From Nitrospira sp. CG24A (GTDB lineage: Bacteria > Nitrospirota > Nitrospiria > Nitrospirales > Nitrospiraceae): a DNA stretch of 64,000 nt. The translations under genes and the position numbers were made by a program. A model generated the notes under the pieces. That model ran no database searches and was not told the origin of the DNA. It saw only the letters and a list, made by a program, of their open reading frames with translations. This document shows, piece after piece, positions 1 through 9,125 of the stretch; the first letter of the stretch is position 1; the number at the start of each line of letters is the position of its first letter. The DNA is taken from assembly GCA_002869925.2 (NCBI GenBank), contig NEWT02000035.1, positions 364,475-428,474 on the forward strand, given 5' to 3'.

Positions 1-1655
1 CAGGTAAAGGCCGTTGCAAGCATGATTAACGCATATTGCGATCGAACAGAGATCTTTCCCCATTCAATCGCCCCCATCTGTTTGGCGCCCTTCATCATGG
101 CTGCGTTCAACGGAAACATGAAGAAGAGACAGGACAGCGTTGTGGCGACCTGCGGTACTGAGAGACCCACTCGCACGTTTGCCGGGATGTAATACCCATA
201 GATGGCCAGCCAGATAATGTTCACATAGGCGCATGCGAAGAAAACGCCCATGAAAATGTTACCGAACTTCGACCAGGATACCGTCGAAACCTTATTCCCT
301 CGCATGTACCAGACGAAGCTCAGAATGGTGGTGGTGATGATCACATTAATTCCACCGTTCTTAGCCGACATAACCCCGTAGTTTCCAAGCACCGGATGCT
401 GTTGACCACCCATCGCTTTGAGTTCCGCTGGAGTCATGACGATCGTGTGGGGGGTAATGAACACGAGGTAGCCGCAACAGAGAATAAATACGAGATACTT
501 AATGTAGCGTTGATATTTCTCAGCCCCGCGCATCCGACCCAGCGCCTGCCAGAGATAATAGTTTGTACTCAAGAAGAGAATGCCGATCATGGTGGCCTGA
601 ATAATGAAAAGCCACGCCAGGAGGCCTCCCATGAGCGTAATCCCCATCTGTTGGCGATAGGCATACACCTCGCGCATCAACCAGTAGCCGGCAAACGGCA
701 AGGGAATTAAGAACGCCACACCAAGCGCCATCGCGATATACCCCATCCAGTCATAGTGCGCACGATCCTCGTCTGTCTTGGAGGCCAAGAACTTATATGC
801 TGCGTAGGCAGCCACGACACCGCCGCCAAATGCCATATTTCCCAAAATGCGATGCACATTGAGCGGGTTCCATAGGGCAGTATGAATGACGTGCCAGATG
901 TTCCCCAGATAGCGACCCTGCTCATCGACGCCGGCAGGCGACATCATAAAGCCGATCCATGAATTCGCCAGGAACATGAGCAAGGTACCGATGACGTTTA
1001 AGATTACGGACATGCTCAAGTGAATCCACTTGAGGAACCCGTCTCTCATCTTGTCCCAACCGTAATAGTAGATGTAGAGCGTTCCACTCTCCGCCACAAA
1101 CATCAACGCATAGATATGCATGACCGGGCGGAAGATACCGGATAAATAGCCGAAAAATGCGGGGTACAGCGTCAAGAAAGTGAAGATGAGAATACCACCC
1201 AGAATTGCGGTCAGCGAATAGGCCGTCAGACTGATTTTAATGAAGTCATAGGCGAGCTGATCGTACCGCTTCGCCATCGCCTTATCCTTCGTCACCACTC
1301 CCATAAATTCGATCACCATGCAGAAGATCGGCACTGCGAGCACAAAACTCCCGTAGTAGAGATGCTGCTGGTTGGCAAACCAGAGCAATACACGGCTCTC
1401 AAAGTTGTACCGCGGATAGTCCCGAGGGCCATCGACAGTCTTCGGAGCAGGGGCGCCGACGACAATACCCTCCGTCTTATAATAGACGTCTCGTCCCTTC
1501 TCGACTTTCGCCTCACCCTCCTTCTTCACCGCATCAGGGGCATCCGCGCCCATAGCCAGTGATGGAAGCGATACAGCGATGGGGAGCAGGAGAAGGCCAA
1601 CCATCGCGCAAAGCGCCATGATTGAAAAAATCTTCTTCCCGGCTACACGTCCCAT
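1..1655 (-). CDS. bd-like terminal oxidase large subunit (Nitrospira-type, truncated by window start)
   Basis: Open frame on minus strand from ATG at 1655 (MGRVAGKKIFSIMALCAMVGLLLL...) running off the window edge, so absent from the ORF track; multi-TM; shares 'HPV.GNYGVMSAKNG' and 'AGYWLMR.VY' with the 5190..7085 paralog. Confidence 0.85.
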   Translation of the reverse strand, partial: MGRVAGKKIFSIMALCAMVGLLLLPIAVSLPSLAMGADAPDAVKKEGEAKVEKGRDVYYKTEGIVVGAPAPKTVDGPRDYPRYNFESRVLLWFANQQHLYYGSFVLAVPIFCMVIEFMGVVTKDKAMAKRYDQLAYDFIKISLTAYSLTAILGGILIFTFLTLYPAFFGYLSGIFRPVMHIYALMFVAESGTLYIYYYGWDKMRDGFLKWIHLSMSVILNVIGTLLMFLANSWIGFMMSPAGVDEQGRYLGNIWHVIHTALWNPLNVHRILGNMAFGGGVVAAYAAYKFLASKTDEDRAHYDWMGYIAMALGVAFLIPLPFAGYWLMREVYAYRQQMGITLMGGLLAWLFIIQATMIGILFLSTNYYLWQALGRMRGAEKYQRYIKYLVFILCCGYLVFITPHTIVMTPAELKAMGGQQHPVLGNYGVMSAKNGGINVIITTTILSFVWYMRGNKVSTVSWSKFGNIFMGVFFACAYVNIIWLAIYGYYIPANVRVGLSVPQVATTLSCLFFMFPLNAAMMKGAKQMGAIEWGKISVRSQYALIMLATAFT

Positions 1656-1738
1656 GAAATACCTCCTTGATGCATTCTGAAAAAGACTCATAACGATCCC
1701 CTGCAAGCTCGACTAAAGACGGAATGAACGCCTAAGGC

Positions 1739-1861
1739 CTACTTCCGGAATAAATACCAGAAGTCCAGTCCCTGCGAGTCCATCAAGAAGTGGTCAACTG
1801 CGAGAAAATAGGTAATGCAAACTGCCAATGACACCACCACGTATACGACTGTCATACCCAT
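1739..1861 (-). CDS. 40 aa single-TM microprotein
   Basis: Read by eye: MGMTVVYVVVSLAVCITYFLAVDHFLMDSQGLDFWYLFRK*; upstream GGAGGG ribosome-binding-like sequence; directly upstream of the bd-like oxidase gene, same strand. Confidence 0.65.
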   Translation of the reverse strand: MGMTVVYVVVSLAVCITYFLAVDHFLMDSQGLDFWYLFRK

Positions 1862-1921
1862 TGCACTCCCTCCCTAAACCTTGCCAACATCCAAGAAGCT
1901 ATAGCGCTGTATCGGCCCCGC

Positions 1922-2044
1922 TTAACAGGGGCACTGAATTCCAGCAAACCAATAAAAAAACCACAGCCCCACCGCACACGTAATGTAAAAAATCATCTTT
2001 CCGACTCTGACCTTTATCTCGCTATCTGGTGCTGCCGTAGCCAT
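1922..2044 (-). CDS. 40 aa single-TM microprotein
   Basis: Read by eye: MATAAPDSEIKVRVGKMIFYITCAVGLWFFYWFAGIQCPC*; GAGAAGGAGA upstream; same strand as the oxidase. Confidence 0.6.
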   Translation of the reverse strand: MATAAPDSEIKVRVGKMIFYITCAVGLWFFYWFAGIQCPC

Positions 2045-2168
2045 TACGTCTCCTTCTCTCGTGATGCAGTCAATACATCCAGACCCAACTCAGCGAGTTT
2101 CTTGACACACAGATATCCGTGTGTTATTCAAAATTCCTTGCAGAACACCAAAAATCAGGGGACACTCA

Positions 2169-2273
2169 ATGGCAAAAAAATCAAAAGTGTTCGACATTAT
2201 AGTTTTGGCCGGAATGGTTGTCAATATACTTTTGGCCGTGTTTCTCATTCTCTACTACTTTGATTTCTTGTAA
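2169..2273 (+). CDS. 34 aa single-TM microprotein
   Basis: Read by eye: MAKKSKVFDIIVLAGMVVNILLAVFLILYYFDFL*; AGGGGAC upstream of ATG; K-rich N-terminus then one hydrophobic helix. Confidence 0.5.
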   Translation: MAKKSKVFDIIVLAGMVVNILLAVFLILYYFDFL

Positions 2274-2293
2274 GTTTCACAGGGTCTTCCCGT

Positions 2294-3184
2294 TCATTTT
2301 TTCTCTGATTTCACACCAGAAACCGCGCAACGAAATCCAATCGTTTCATCGCGAAAATCCTGAACCATCTTGCTCCGGCTGGTAATGCGAATATCCGCTC
2401 CAGTAGTCGCGTAGCCTCCTCCACGAAGCACCCGAAATACACCATGATCAGGGCTGGGGGGGTTCTGATCCGGAGCCTCTTCGTAGTAGCGTTCCGCATA
2501 CCAATCATCTACCCACTCCATGACATTACCTGCTCCATCCATCACACCGTACGGACTCGTATCTGTCAGAACCGTCCCGACAATTGCGGAGACTTCATGG
2601 CCATCCTCTACCCTCGCCCAATTGGCTCCGTTGGGCTGCTCAACATTACCCCAAGGCCACAGGCGTCCATCAGATCCTCGCATCGCTTTCTCCCACTCAG
2701 CCTCAGTCGGAAGTCGCTTTCCTTTCCAATGACAATAGGCCTCCGCATCCTCCCATGACACATAGACCACAGGCTGATTGATGCTTAACATCTTGCTCAT
2801 ATTCTTGGCGTAACGAGCAGGAGGACCGGACTTGCGATGCCCGGTCGCATCCACAAATTGCTGGTACTGAAAATTAGTCGTTTCGTACCGATCAATAGCA
2901 AAGGCACCCAACATCAGCGTCCGTTGCGGTCGCTCGTCGAATCCACCATGATCGGTCCCGCGGATAAAGGGTCCTGACGGAATTGAAACCATTTCCTCCG
3001 AGACCGGCTCTTCATGAGCTGCCTGAGACGGAGCATGCGACTCAGATGGGGTTGAATTTATGGAATCCGCAGGCGGCGCTTCAAATGGAGTCAACGTGGT
3101 ACCTCGAAGGATTCCCATGATAGGAATCGCAGCAAATGCAAGGACGGCAATGAGAAACATGACCTTGAATTTGGTTTCAAGCAT
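2294..3184 (-). CDS. SUMF1/FGE-sulfatase-fold domain protein, membrane-anchored
   Basis: MVSIPSGPFIRGTD..., RLPTEAEWEKA, GNVMEWVDDWY, VLRGGGY, GFRC motifs; N-terminal TM. Confidence 0.85.
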   Translation of the reverse strand: MLETKFKVMFLIAVLAFAAIPIMGILRGTTLTPFEAPPADSINSTPSESHAPSQAAHEEPVSEEMVSIPSGPFIRGTDHGGFDERPQRTLMLGAFAIDRYETTNFQYQQFVDATGHRKSGPPARYAKNMSKMLSINQPVVYVSWEDAEAYCHWKGKRLPTEAEWEKAMRGSDGRLWPWGNVEQPNGANWARVEDGHEVSAIVGTVLTDTSPYGVMDGAGNVMEWVDDWYAERYYEEAPDQNPPSPDHGVFRVLRGGGYATTGADIRITSRSKMVQDFRDETIGFRCAVSGVKSEKK

Positions 3185-3189
3185 GTCGG

Positions 3190-4113
3190 TTATGACGCCA
3201 CGGGACTGTCGCTGGCCTCCATATCACTTGCACAACGAAACCCAATCGTAATATCCGTCCGCCAGGCTTTCGCGGCAAATCGCTTGGACAGCCGCGCAGT
3301 ATGTTCGGTCTCCCGCCACGACCCCCCACGCACCACTTTCAAATCTGCACGGTCCGGACCTTTCGGATCACGAAAGGGCGCCTTCTGGTAATAATGCTCA
3401 TCGTATGAATCGGCAACCCATTCCGCGACATTCCCTGTCATGTCGTAAATGCCATAGGGACTTCTCCCCGACTCGAAGGACCCGGGAGGCGCAAGATATC
3501 GATAGCCATCTTCGTTCCCATCCAGGTTCGCATTAGCCCGGCCATTCTTGACGGTATCACCCCACGCATATTTCCGTCTTCCCTCACCGCGGCCGGCCTT
3601 TTCCCATTCCGCCTCCGTAGGAAGACGCTTTCCGGCCCATTTACAATAGGCCGCCGCCTCATCCCAGGTCATGCTCATCGCCGCAAACTCAGGCTTCAGT
3701 AGCTTAGATTGATCGTCTTCAAACACTTCGATCTTGGGTAGCTGCCGCTTGGTCATTTTGGCGAACCGGGCATACTCCTCTTGCGACACTTCTTTTCTAT
3801 CGATATAGAATGCGCCTAAAAACACTTGCCGTTCCGGCACCTCATCTGGATCACCATCTTTGCTCCCCATAATGAACGGGCCATCGGGAACCTGCACCAT
3901 CTCTCGCCCTTCATCTCCTATTTTCGTCTTATACATAGAATAATCCAGAGAGGGCGCGCTGGTTGGCGCAAGCCGAGCCTCGGTCTTAATCGACGCGGCC
4001 AGTGCCTTCATCTGCTTCGCCTTATAAGACTCATAGACCAGCAAGCTGATCATGAGGATGAACGCCCCAAAGACAAATACGATCGAGCCGACAAGCACTC
4101 CCTTATTTTCCAT
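3190..4113 (-). CDS. SUMF1/FGE-sulfatase-fold domain protein, membrane-anchored
   Basis: VQVPDGPFIMGS, RLPTEAEWEKAGRG, GNVAEWVADSYD, VVRGGSW, GFRCAS; N-terminal TM. Confidence 0.85.
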   Translation of the reverse strand: MENKGVLVGSIVFVFGAFILMISLLVYESYKAKQMKALAASIKTEARLAPTSAPSLDYSMYKTKIGDEGREMVQVPDGPFIMGSKDGDPDEVPERQVFLGAFYIDRKEVSQEEYARFAKMTKRQLPKIEVFEDDQSKLLKPEFAAMSMTWDEAAAYCKWAGKRLPTEAEWEKAGRGEGRRKYAWGDTVKNGRANANLDGNEDGYRYLAPPGSFESGRSPYGIYDMTGNVAEWVADSYDEHYYQKAPFRDPKGPDRADLKVVRGGSWRETEHTARLSKRFAAKAWRTDITIGFRCASDMEASDSPVAS

Positions 4114-4119
4114 CGAGCC

Positions 4120-4491
4120 TCATACTCCTCCGGGTGCAGATTTTTTCTTTGCCGCTCTCATATCCAGCAGCATCGAAATCTGCACACCGAGAAATCCACC
4201 CATCGCAGCACCAGCCCCCGCTCCCACGGATATTCTCTCTGGTCCGGCAATAAGCCAAGCGAGCGCCCCACCGAGCAGAGTGCCCACTAAAATACTCGCT
4301 AAGAAATGCCGCCCCCCCATAAACCCAATCACACCACCGAGCACCAACCCTACCCCACTCGCCAGCGGCATGATGCCGCCCCCCATAATCATCCCGATCA
4401 GCGTCCCGACAGTTCCCATCACGGCGACACCGAACAGGATATCGATCACCTTCTTGAGGGGCGCAACGTATTCCGTGCCGGATTTGGCCAT
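4120..4491 (-). CDS. glycine-rich membrane protein, hypothetical
   Basis: 123 aa ORF with [22 protein letters not shown] hydrophobic Gly-rich segments; in operon-like spacing. Confidence 0.6.
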   Translation of the reverse strand: MAKSGTEYVAPLKKVIDILFGVAVMGTVGTLIGMIMGGGIMPLASGVGLVLGGVIGFMGGRHFLASILVGTLLGGALAWLIAGPERISVGAGAGAAMGGFLGVQISMLLDMRAAKKKSAPGGV

Positions 4492-4511
4492 GCTGACGAC
4501 CGTCCATTTCT

Positions 4512-5168
4512 CTAATGTCCGGCGCTCGCCACGATCGAACCAAAATCGATTTCAACACCGGATGCGGCAATGATCGAGATGCCCCAAGCTTTGGCAGCCG
4601 GTTCGTGCTTGTGAATCCTCTTGAAATCCTCATAGACGTTCACACGTTCCTCGAACCACTCCCCAACAGCCTTCGTACCGCTTTGCACGACGATCTCTGA
4701 GCCGCTGAAGATCCCTCCCTCGGTAAGCGTGCCATCAGGCTTGGTCGCACTCCAGACATACTTCGTAAACACCGGAATAAACATCAGATCGGTATCCAGC
4801 GACGCGTACATCGCCGCAATCGGCTCAGTGTCCGTCGTGGCTTTTTGTAGACGCCAACGCCAGGTGAGGACGGGAAAGGCCTTGGGATCCCAATCGATCT
4901 TCTTTTTCTTGATTCGCTGTCCCGCGTCCTTTACGGCCAGAAAGCTCACACCAGCTTCCGTCTGAACCTTATACGCATCCCGCCCCTTCGACTGGCTTCG
5001 TTGATTTTCATGTTCCCAATTCAATGGGAATCCTTCTGCATCTTTCGTCTGAAAATCCTCCAGAACCAGGGACTGACTTTGGGCCGTGACCGCGCCCTGC
5101 ATCACCACGCTTCCACACACGACCAATACGACCGTTAGGTATCTCAGAATCATCATCCCTCGCCTCAT
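4512..5168 (-). CDS. DUF3047-like secreted protein
   Basis: Signal peptide; '..[12 protein letters not shown]', '[10 protein letters not shown]', '[25 protein letters not shown]' resemble the DUF3047 family. Confidence 0.7.
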   Translation of the reverse strand: MRRGMMILRYLTVVLVVCGSVVMQGAVTAQSQSLVLEDFQTKDAEGFPLNWEHENQRSQSKGRDAYKVQTEAGVSFLAVKDAGQRIKKKKIDWDPKAFPVLTWRWRLQKATTDTEPIAAMYASLDTDLMFIPVFTKYVWSATKPDGTLTEGGIFSGSEIVVQSGTKAVGEWFEERVNVYEDFKRIHKHEPAAKAWGISIIAASGVEIDFGSIVASAGH

Positions 5169-5189
5169 ACTTCCTACCCCTTTCGGATG

Positions 5190-7085
5190 TTAGGCCTCTT
5201 GCGACGACGACGGCGGCGGCGCCAAGACCCTTGCATTTCCCTCGGCTAACTCTTCTCCGATCGCAGGCGATTGATCACGCTGAGACATCCAGAACAGGAC
5301 GAGTACCGCCCCCCAGAATACCATCATGTTGAGCGTCACCATCTTCGCCGCAAACGCAAAATCCGGTGTGAAGGCCCAAGGAGAGACATCCGCCATCAAC
5401 TCGCTGACATGCCAGGCCAGCCGCCCGGAAGAACGGATATAACCCATGAGACCCATCACCCATGTGAAGGCTGCGGCCAGTCCAAACAACCCCGCCATGC
5501 CCCTAAGAGAAATCTTTCCCCACTGAACCGGCCCGTGAAGAACCGCCCCCTTGAGCATCATGCGATTGATGATGATTCCAACCACAAGAACCGTCAATGT
5601 TGTTGCGGCCTGCGGCGACGACAGCCCGACACGGAGCTTCGCCGGCAGGTAGTACCCATAGACTGAGAGCCAGATAATGTTGAGCGACCCCAAGAAAAAC
5701 AGCGCGCCGATGAGGAAGTTCCCTTTCGTGACCCAGGGCACAACCATCGTTCGATTGGCGCGGCGGTAATACAGAAAGCTCATGGTGGTCACGAGAATCA
5801 TGATGTTGACCGCGCCGTTCTTTGCCGACATCACTCCATAATTGCCGACCACGGGATGCGACGCTCCACCCATCGCCTTCACTTCGCTGGCCGACATAAA
5901 GACGGTATGGGGTGTCAGCCACACAAACAATGCCACCATGAACACCGAAAGCAGCACCTGGTAATAGGGCTGATACCGTTCCCCACCGCGAAGGCGCGCC
6001 ATGCTCTGCCAGAGGTAAAAGTTGACTCCCAGAAAAAGGACGCCGATTAAGATGGCCTGCACGACGAAAAGCCATGTGAGCAATCCGCCCATCATGGTCA
6101 CACCCATACTCTGGCTGAATGAGTAGACCGATCGCATCAACCAGTAGCCGGCAAAGGGCATGGGCAACAACGCGATAACCGTGACAAATAAAAAGATATG
6201 CCCGACCCAGTCGAAATAGGCGCTCTCTTTTTCTGACTTGCTCGTAAAGAATCGATAACACGCGTAGGCCATCACCACCGCGCCGCCGGACATAATATTG
6301 GCCAGGAAACGATGGACATTCAGTGGATTCCACAAAGCCGAATGGAGCAAATGCCATCCATTCCCCAAAAACTGCCCCTTTGCATCGACACCAGCTGGCG
6401 CCATCATGAAAGCCGACCAAGCGTTTGCCAACAGCAGCAGTGCCGTCCCGAAGAGATTGCTCAACAGACCGATCGAGGCATGAGCCCACTTCGAAGCCGG
6501 CGCAGCCAGCCGATTCCAACTATAGTAGTAGGTGATGAGTAGCAGCGATTCTCCGAGAAACACGAACGCGTAGACCGGCATAAACGTTTTGAACGTCCCC
6601 CCCATGTACTTCATGAAGCTGGGATAGAAATAGAGAAAGATCCCCAGCATGCAGCTCCCGACCACGGCCGTCACCGACAAGGCGAGGAGAGCGACTTTTG
6701 CCAGATCCCGCGCAAGGCCGTCGTAGCGAAGGGCGAGTTCGGGGTTTTTGCTCCTGAGCCCAAGAAATTCCAGCAACACACAAAAAATCGGCAACGCGAG
6801 AACAAATCCACCGAAGTAGGTGTGGAGCTGGGTGACGAACCACACGAGTAGTCGACTATCCATTTCCCCAAAACGCGAGTAGACCGTCTCTTGAGGAGAA
6901 GGGGCCGGCGGCCCCTCGGGAGTCCCTGGTGTCTTGAAATACAGGTCGGTGGCCTCCTCGGCAAATGATTGGCTCTGAAGCCCCCAACCAATCCCCAAGG
7001 CCGCGAGCACAACCATCAGCAGGACGGAAAGCCCGATGACTCTGTACGCTCTCTTCTTCATAACCATATGCTTACCTGACAGCAA
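5190..7085 (-). CDS. bd-like terminal oxidase large subunit, second paralog
   Basis: 631 aa multi-TM; paralogous to 1..1655 (SHPVVGNYGVMSAKNGAVNIMI, AGYWLMRSVYSF). Confidence 0.8.
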   Translation of the reverse strand: MLSGKHMVMKKRAYRVIGLSVLLMVVLAALGIGWGLQSQSFAEEATDLYFKTPGTPEGPPAPSPQETVYSRFGEMDSRLLVWFVTQLHTYFGGFVLALPIFCVLLEFLGLRSKNPELALRYDGLARDLAKVALLALSVTAVVGSCMLGIFLYFYPSFMKYMGGTFKTFMPVYAFVFLGESLLLITYYYSWNRLAAPASKWAHASIGLLSNLFGTALLLLANAWSAFMMAPAGVDAKGQFLGNGWHLLHSALWNPLNVHRFLANIMSGGAVVMAYACYRFFTSKSEKESAYFDWVGHIFLFVTVIALLPMPFAGYWLMRSVYSFSQSMGVTMMGGLLTWLFVVQAILIGVLFLGVNFYLWQSMARLRGGERYQPYYQVLLSVFMVALFVWLTPHTVFMSASEVKAMGGASHPVVGNYGVMSAKNGAVNIMILVTTMSFLYYRRANRTMVVPWVTKGNFLIGALFFLGSLNIIWLSVYGYYLPAKLRVGLSSPQAATTLTVLVVGIIINRMMLKGAVLHGPVQWGKISLRGMAGLFGLAAAFTWVMGLMGYIRSSGRLAWHVSELMADVSPWAFTPDFAFAAKMVTLNMMVFWGAVLVLFWMSQRDQSPAIGEELAEGNARVLAPPPSSSQEA

Positions 7086-7151
7086 GAAAACGACGTTGAA
7101 TCATGAAAACTTCGGGGATCCGCACAGGTAACACAACAGAAGACCAGCCCC

Positions 7152-7388
7152 GCAGGATGCTCAAAACGTTCAGGCTTCTCACCCGCCCAACCCCGTCGCG
7201 CCAAGACGCGCCGTTCCGCGGGCAAGGCCGCAGCGAGTGAAGGCCCGAGGCGTACCCTCTGGGGCGCACGGTGCGACGAATAAGGAGCATCACGTCTGTG
7301 CGCGCCGCCGAGTGGTGAGGCGGCCGGGTCCCCGTTGAGGGTCTGAACGATGCGAGAACGCCGCTGGCGGACTTTTTCAGCATCCTGA
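7152..7388. mobile_element. REP/MITE-like non-autonomous repeat, copy A
   Basis: Ends are inverted copies: GCAGGATGCTCAAAACGT... and ...GGCGGACTTTTTCAGCATCCTG; related to 42580..42750 and 39338..39463. Confidence 0.7.
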
Positions 7389-8444
7389 TTAGACCTTCGA
7401 GCCGGAACCAGCCTGCATTGGCACACCTGCTCCCGTTGACTTGCCAAGAATGCCCATGACGAAAGGACATCGGAGCAAGGCACTCGACATCGTGTGTCCC
7501 TGCTGCTCTTCTACCTGCCGGCGATACCCAAGATAATAACAATACAGCGCCATCATCCCTGTGACGAATCCGCCACAGACCATCGCATAGGCAGTGGGAA
7601 TTCCTGGCTGCCTCAAGAAAAAAATTACACAGCCCGCCGCCACGAGATAGTATGTCGCAGCAAAGGAAAGCCCCGGCCACCACCAATACTTGAGCAATTC
7701 ACCCGGCTTTGTGTGCGACAGCCCTTGAGTCCATGACGATTGAGGATGAAGCCCGCCCAAATAGGCACAGAGCGCAACCCCGCCCCCCAACAACGCGACA
7801 GCAGACAATTGCACCAAGGCTGCAACCTGATTCGTCTCTACCAAATATCCCAGGGACGCACCCATCGCCCCCACGATGAGACCAACTGCGACCCAAGGGC
7901 CGAATTGCATCGCATGGCTGCCCACCATCGTCCGGAGTGCCACCCCATCGGGAAATGTCGGAAATGGACGGCCCATGAGGGTGACTTTCCGCACATGACC
8001 GATCTCGAACGCATCGCGCGCGACCGACGTGCAGGAAATGATGATGGCCATCATGGCCGGCCCATCTGGATGTTTAAGATAGTCGTACCCGACAAGCCAG
8101 AGCAACGCCAAGACCAACAGAGACAACTGGACCCCATACACAAACCCGATCCAGCCACCAAGCCACGTAAGTAACCGGTTACCGTCCTCTCGCACGATGT
8201 TCCCCCACCCAGTGGCCCGACCAACTCGATACGCGAGCAAAGCCGTCACCAATGAGACAAGGCCGCTGACCGCTAACAGCACGATCGGTTCAGAAAGCGG
8301 CAACAGCAGCTTGGTTATTCGATAGACCGCAAACGCCACCAACCCAGGCACAAACATCACGATCCGCTTTTTTTTACGCACTGAGTATTCAGTCACAGCC
8401 AGACTGAGGCTGGGCAACACTCGTAATGCCATTCGGTGCAACAT
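7389..8444 (-). CDS. multi-TM membrane protein, hypothetical
   Basis: 351 aa with many hydrophobic helices; between oxidase and PCP_red genes. Confidence 0.6.
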   Translation of the reverse strand: MLHRMALRVLPSLSLAVTEYSVRKKKRIVMFVPGLVAFAVYRITKLLLPLSEPIVLLAVSGLVSLVTALLAYRVGRATGWGNIVREDGNRLLTWLGGWIGFVYGVQLSLLVLALLWLVGYDYLKHPDGPAMMAIIISCTSVARDAFEIGHVRKVTLMGRPFPTFPDGVALRTMVGSHAMQFGPWVAVGLIVGAMGASLGYLVETNQVAALVQLSAVALLGGGVALCAYLGGLHPQSSWTQGLSHTKPGELLKYWWWPGLSFAATYYLVAAGCVIFFLRQPGIPTAYAMVCGGFVTGMMALYCYYLGYRRQVEEQQGHTMSSALLRCPFVMGILGKSTGAGVPMQAGSGSKV

Positions 8445-8521
8445 GATTTGCCCGTTAAACGTGAACGGTGAAACGTGAAACGACGGAGGCTCTTCTCATT
8501 TTACGTTTCACATCTTACCTT

Positions 8522-9055
8522 TTACGCCTTCTGTGCGCCCATCCCAAAGTAACGCGCCTTCACTTCTTCCATCAGTGCAACGGTAATGCGCGTGCCGCCG
8601 CGATCTACCGCAGTCCGTTCTAACTCAATGCGTGCCATGGCACGTACCGGCGCCGGCACCTTGTCCAATCGCCGTTCCGCTTCTGGCTCCCACTCGATGC
8701 GTTCGCCGGTCCTTGGGCGGAGCACAACATCATAGGTGACCACTCGTTCTTTTCTCATCCGCATATCCTGCTCGATTTCACTTCGCACAAGTGGGGCGAG
8801 ATACGGAGGCATGCGATCCAGTCGATGGATGGCGTCATCGGTCCACATCATCCGGTCGATAAGCCCGCTGGGTTGACCGGCAGGAACATCAACCCCGACT
8901 CGCAGCCCACAGCCTCGACATTCCGTTCGTATAAACCACTGGGGAGTTCCATCCCCATACGACCGTTCTTCAACTCCTTCGGTATGCATCCAGCGACCGC
9001 AACCGCAGGTCAACATGGTACAACACCGTGAAGTGTGACACGTGACACGTGACAC
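8522..9055 (-). CDS. PCP_red (protochlorophyllide reductase C-terminal-like) domain protein
   Basis: IEWEPEAERRLDKVPAPVRAMARIELERTAVDRGGTRITVALMEEVKARYFG matches the PCP_red pattern; a second related copy (WTDDAIHRLDRMPPYLAPLVRSEIEQDMRMRK) precedes it. Confidence 0.75.
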   Translation of the reverse strand: MSRVTCHTSRCCTMLTCGCGRWMHTEGVEERSYGDGTPQWFIRTECRGCGLRVGVDVPAGQPSGLIDRMMWTDDAIHRLDRMPPYLAPLVRSEIEQDMRMRKERVVTYDVVLRPRTGERIEWEPEAERRLDKVPAPVRAMARIELERTAVDRGGTRITVALMEEVKARYFGMGAQKA

Positions 9056-9125
9056 GTCTCGGAGCGCGTAACTATCTGCCTTCTCCGCATTATGTGCGCA
9101 TCACTCATCACAGATTACCCATCAC

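Noticed and set aside
5503-6519. 338 aa minus ORF in a different frame over the bd-like oxidase
   Set aside because: Lies inside 5190..7085; low-complexity Arg/Gly-rich translation without recognisable domains; shadow ORF of GC-biased coding.
7058-7686. Minus ORFs spanning the MITE copy A
   Set aside because: Translations of the repeat and out-of-frame gene ends; no domain similarity.
9031-9060. GTGACACGTGACACGTGACACGT as possible CRISPR or iteron
   Set aside because: Only about three 7-bp units with no spacers; fits the dispersed CGTGAAA-type heptamer family.
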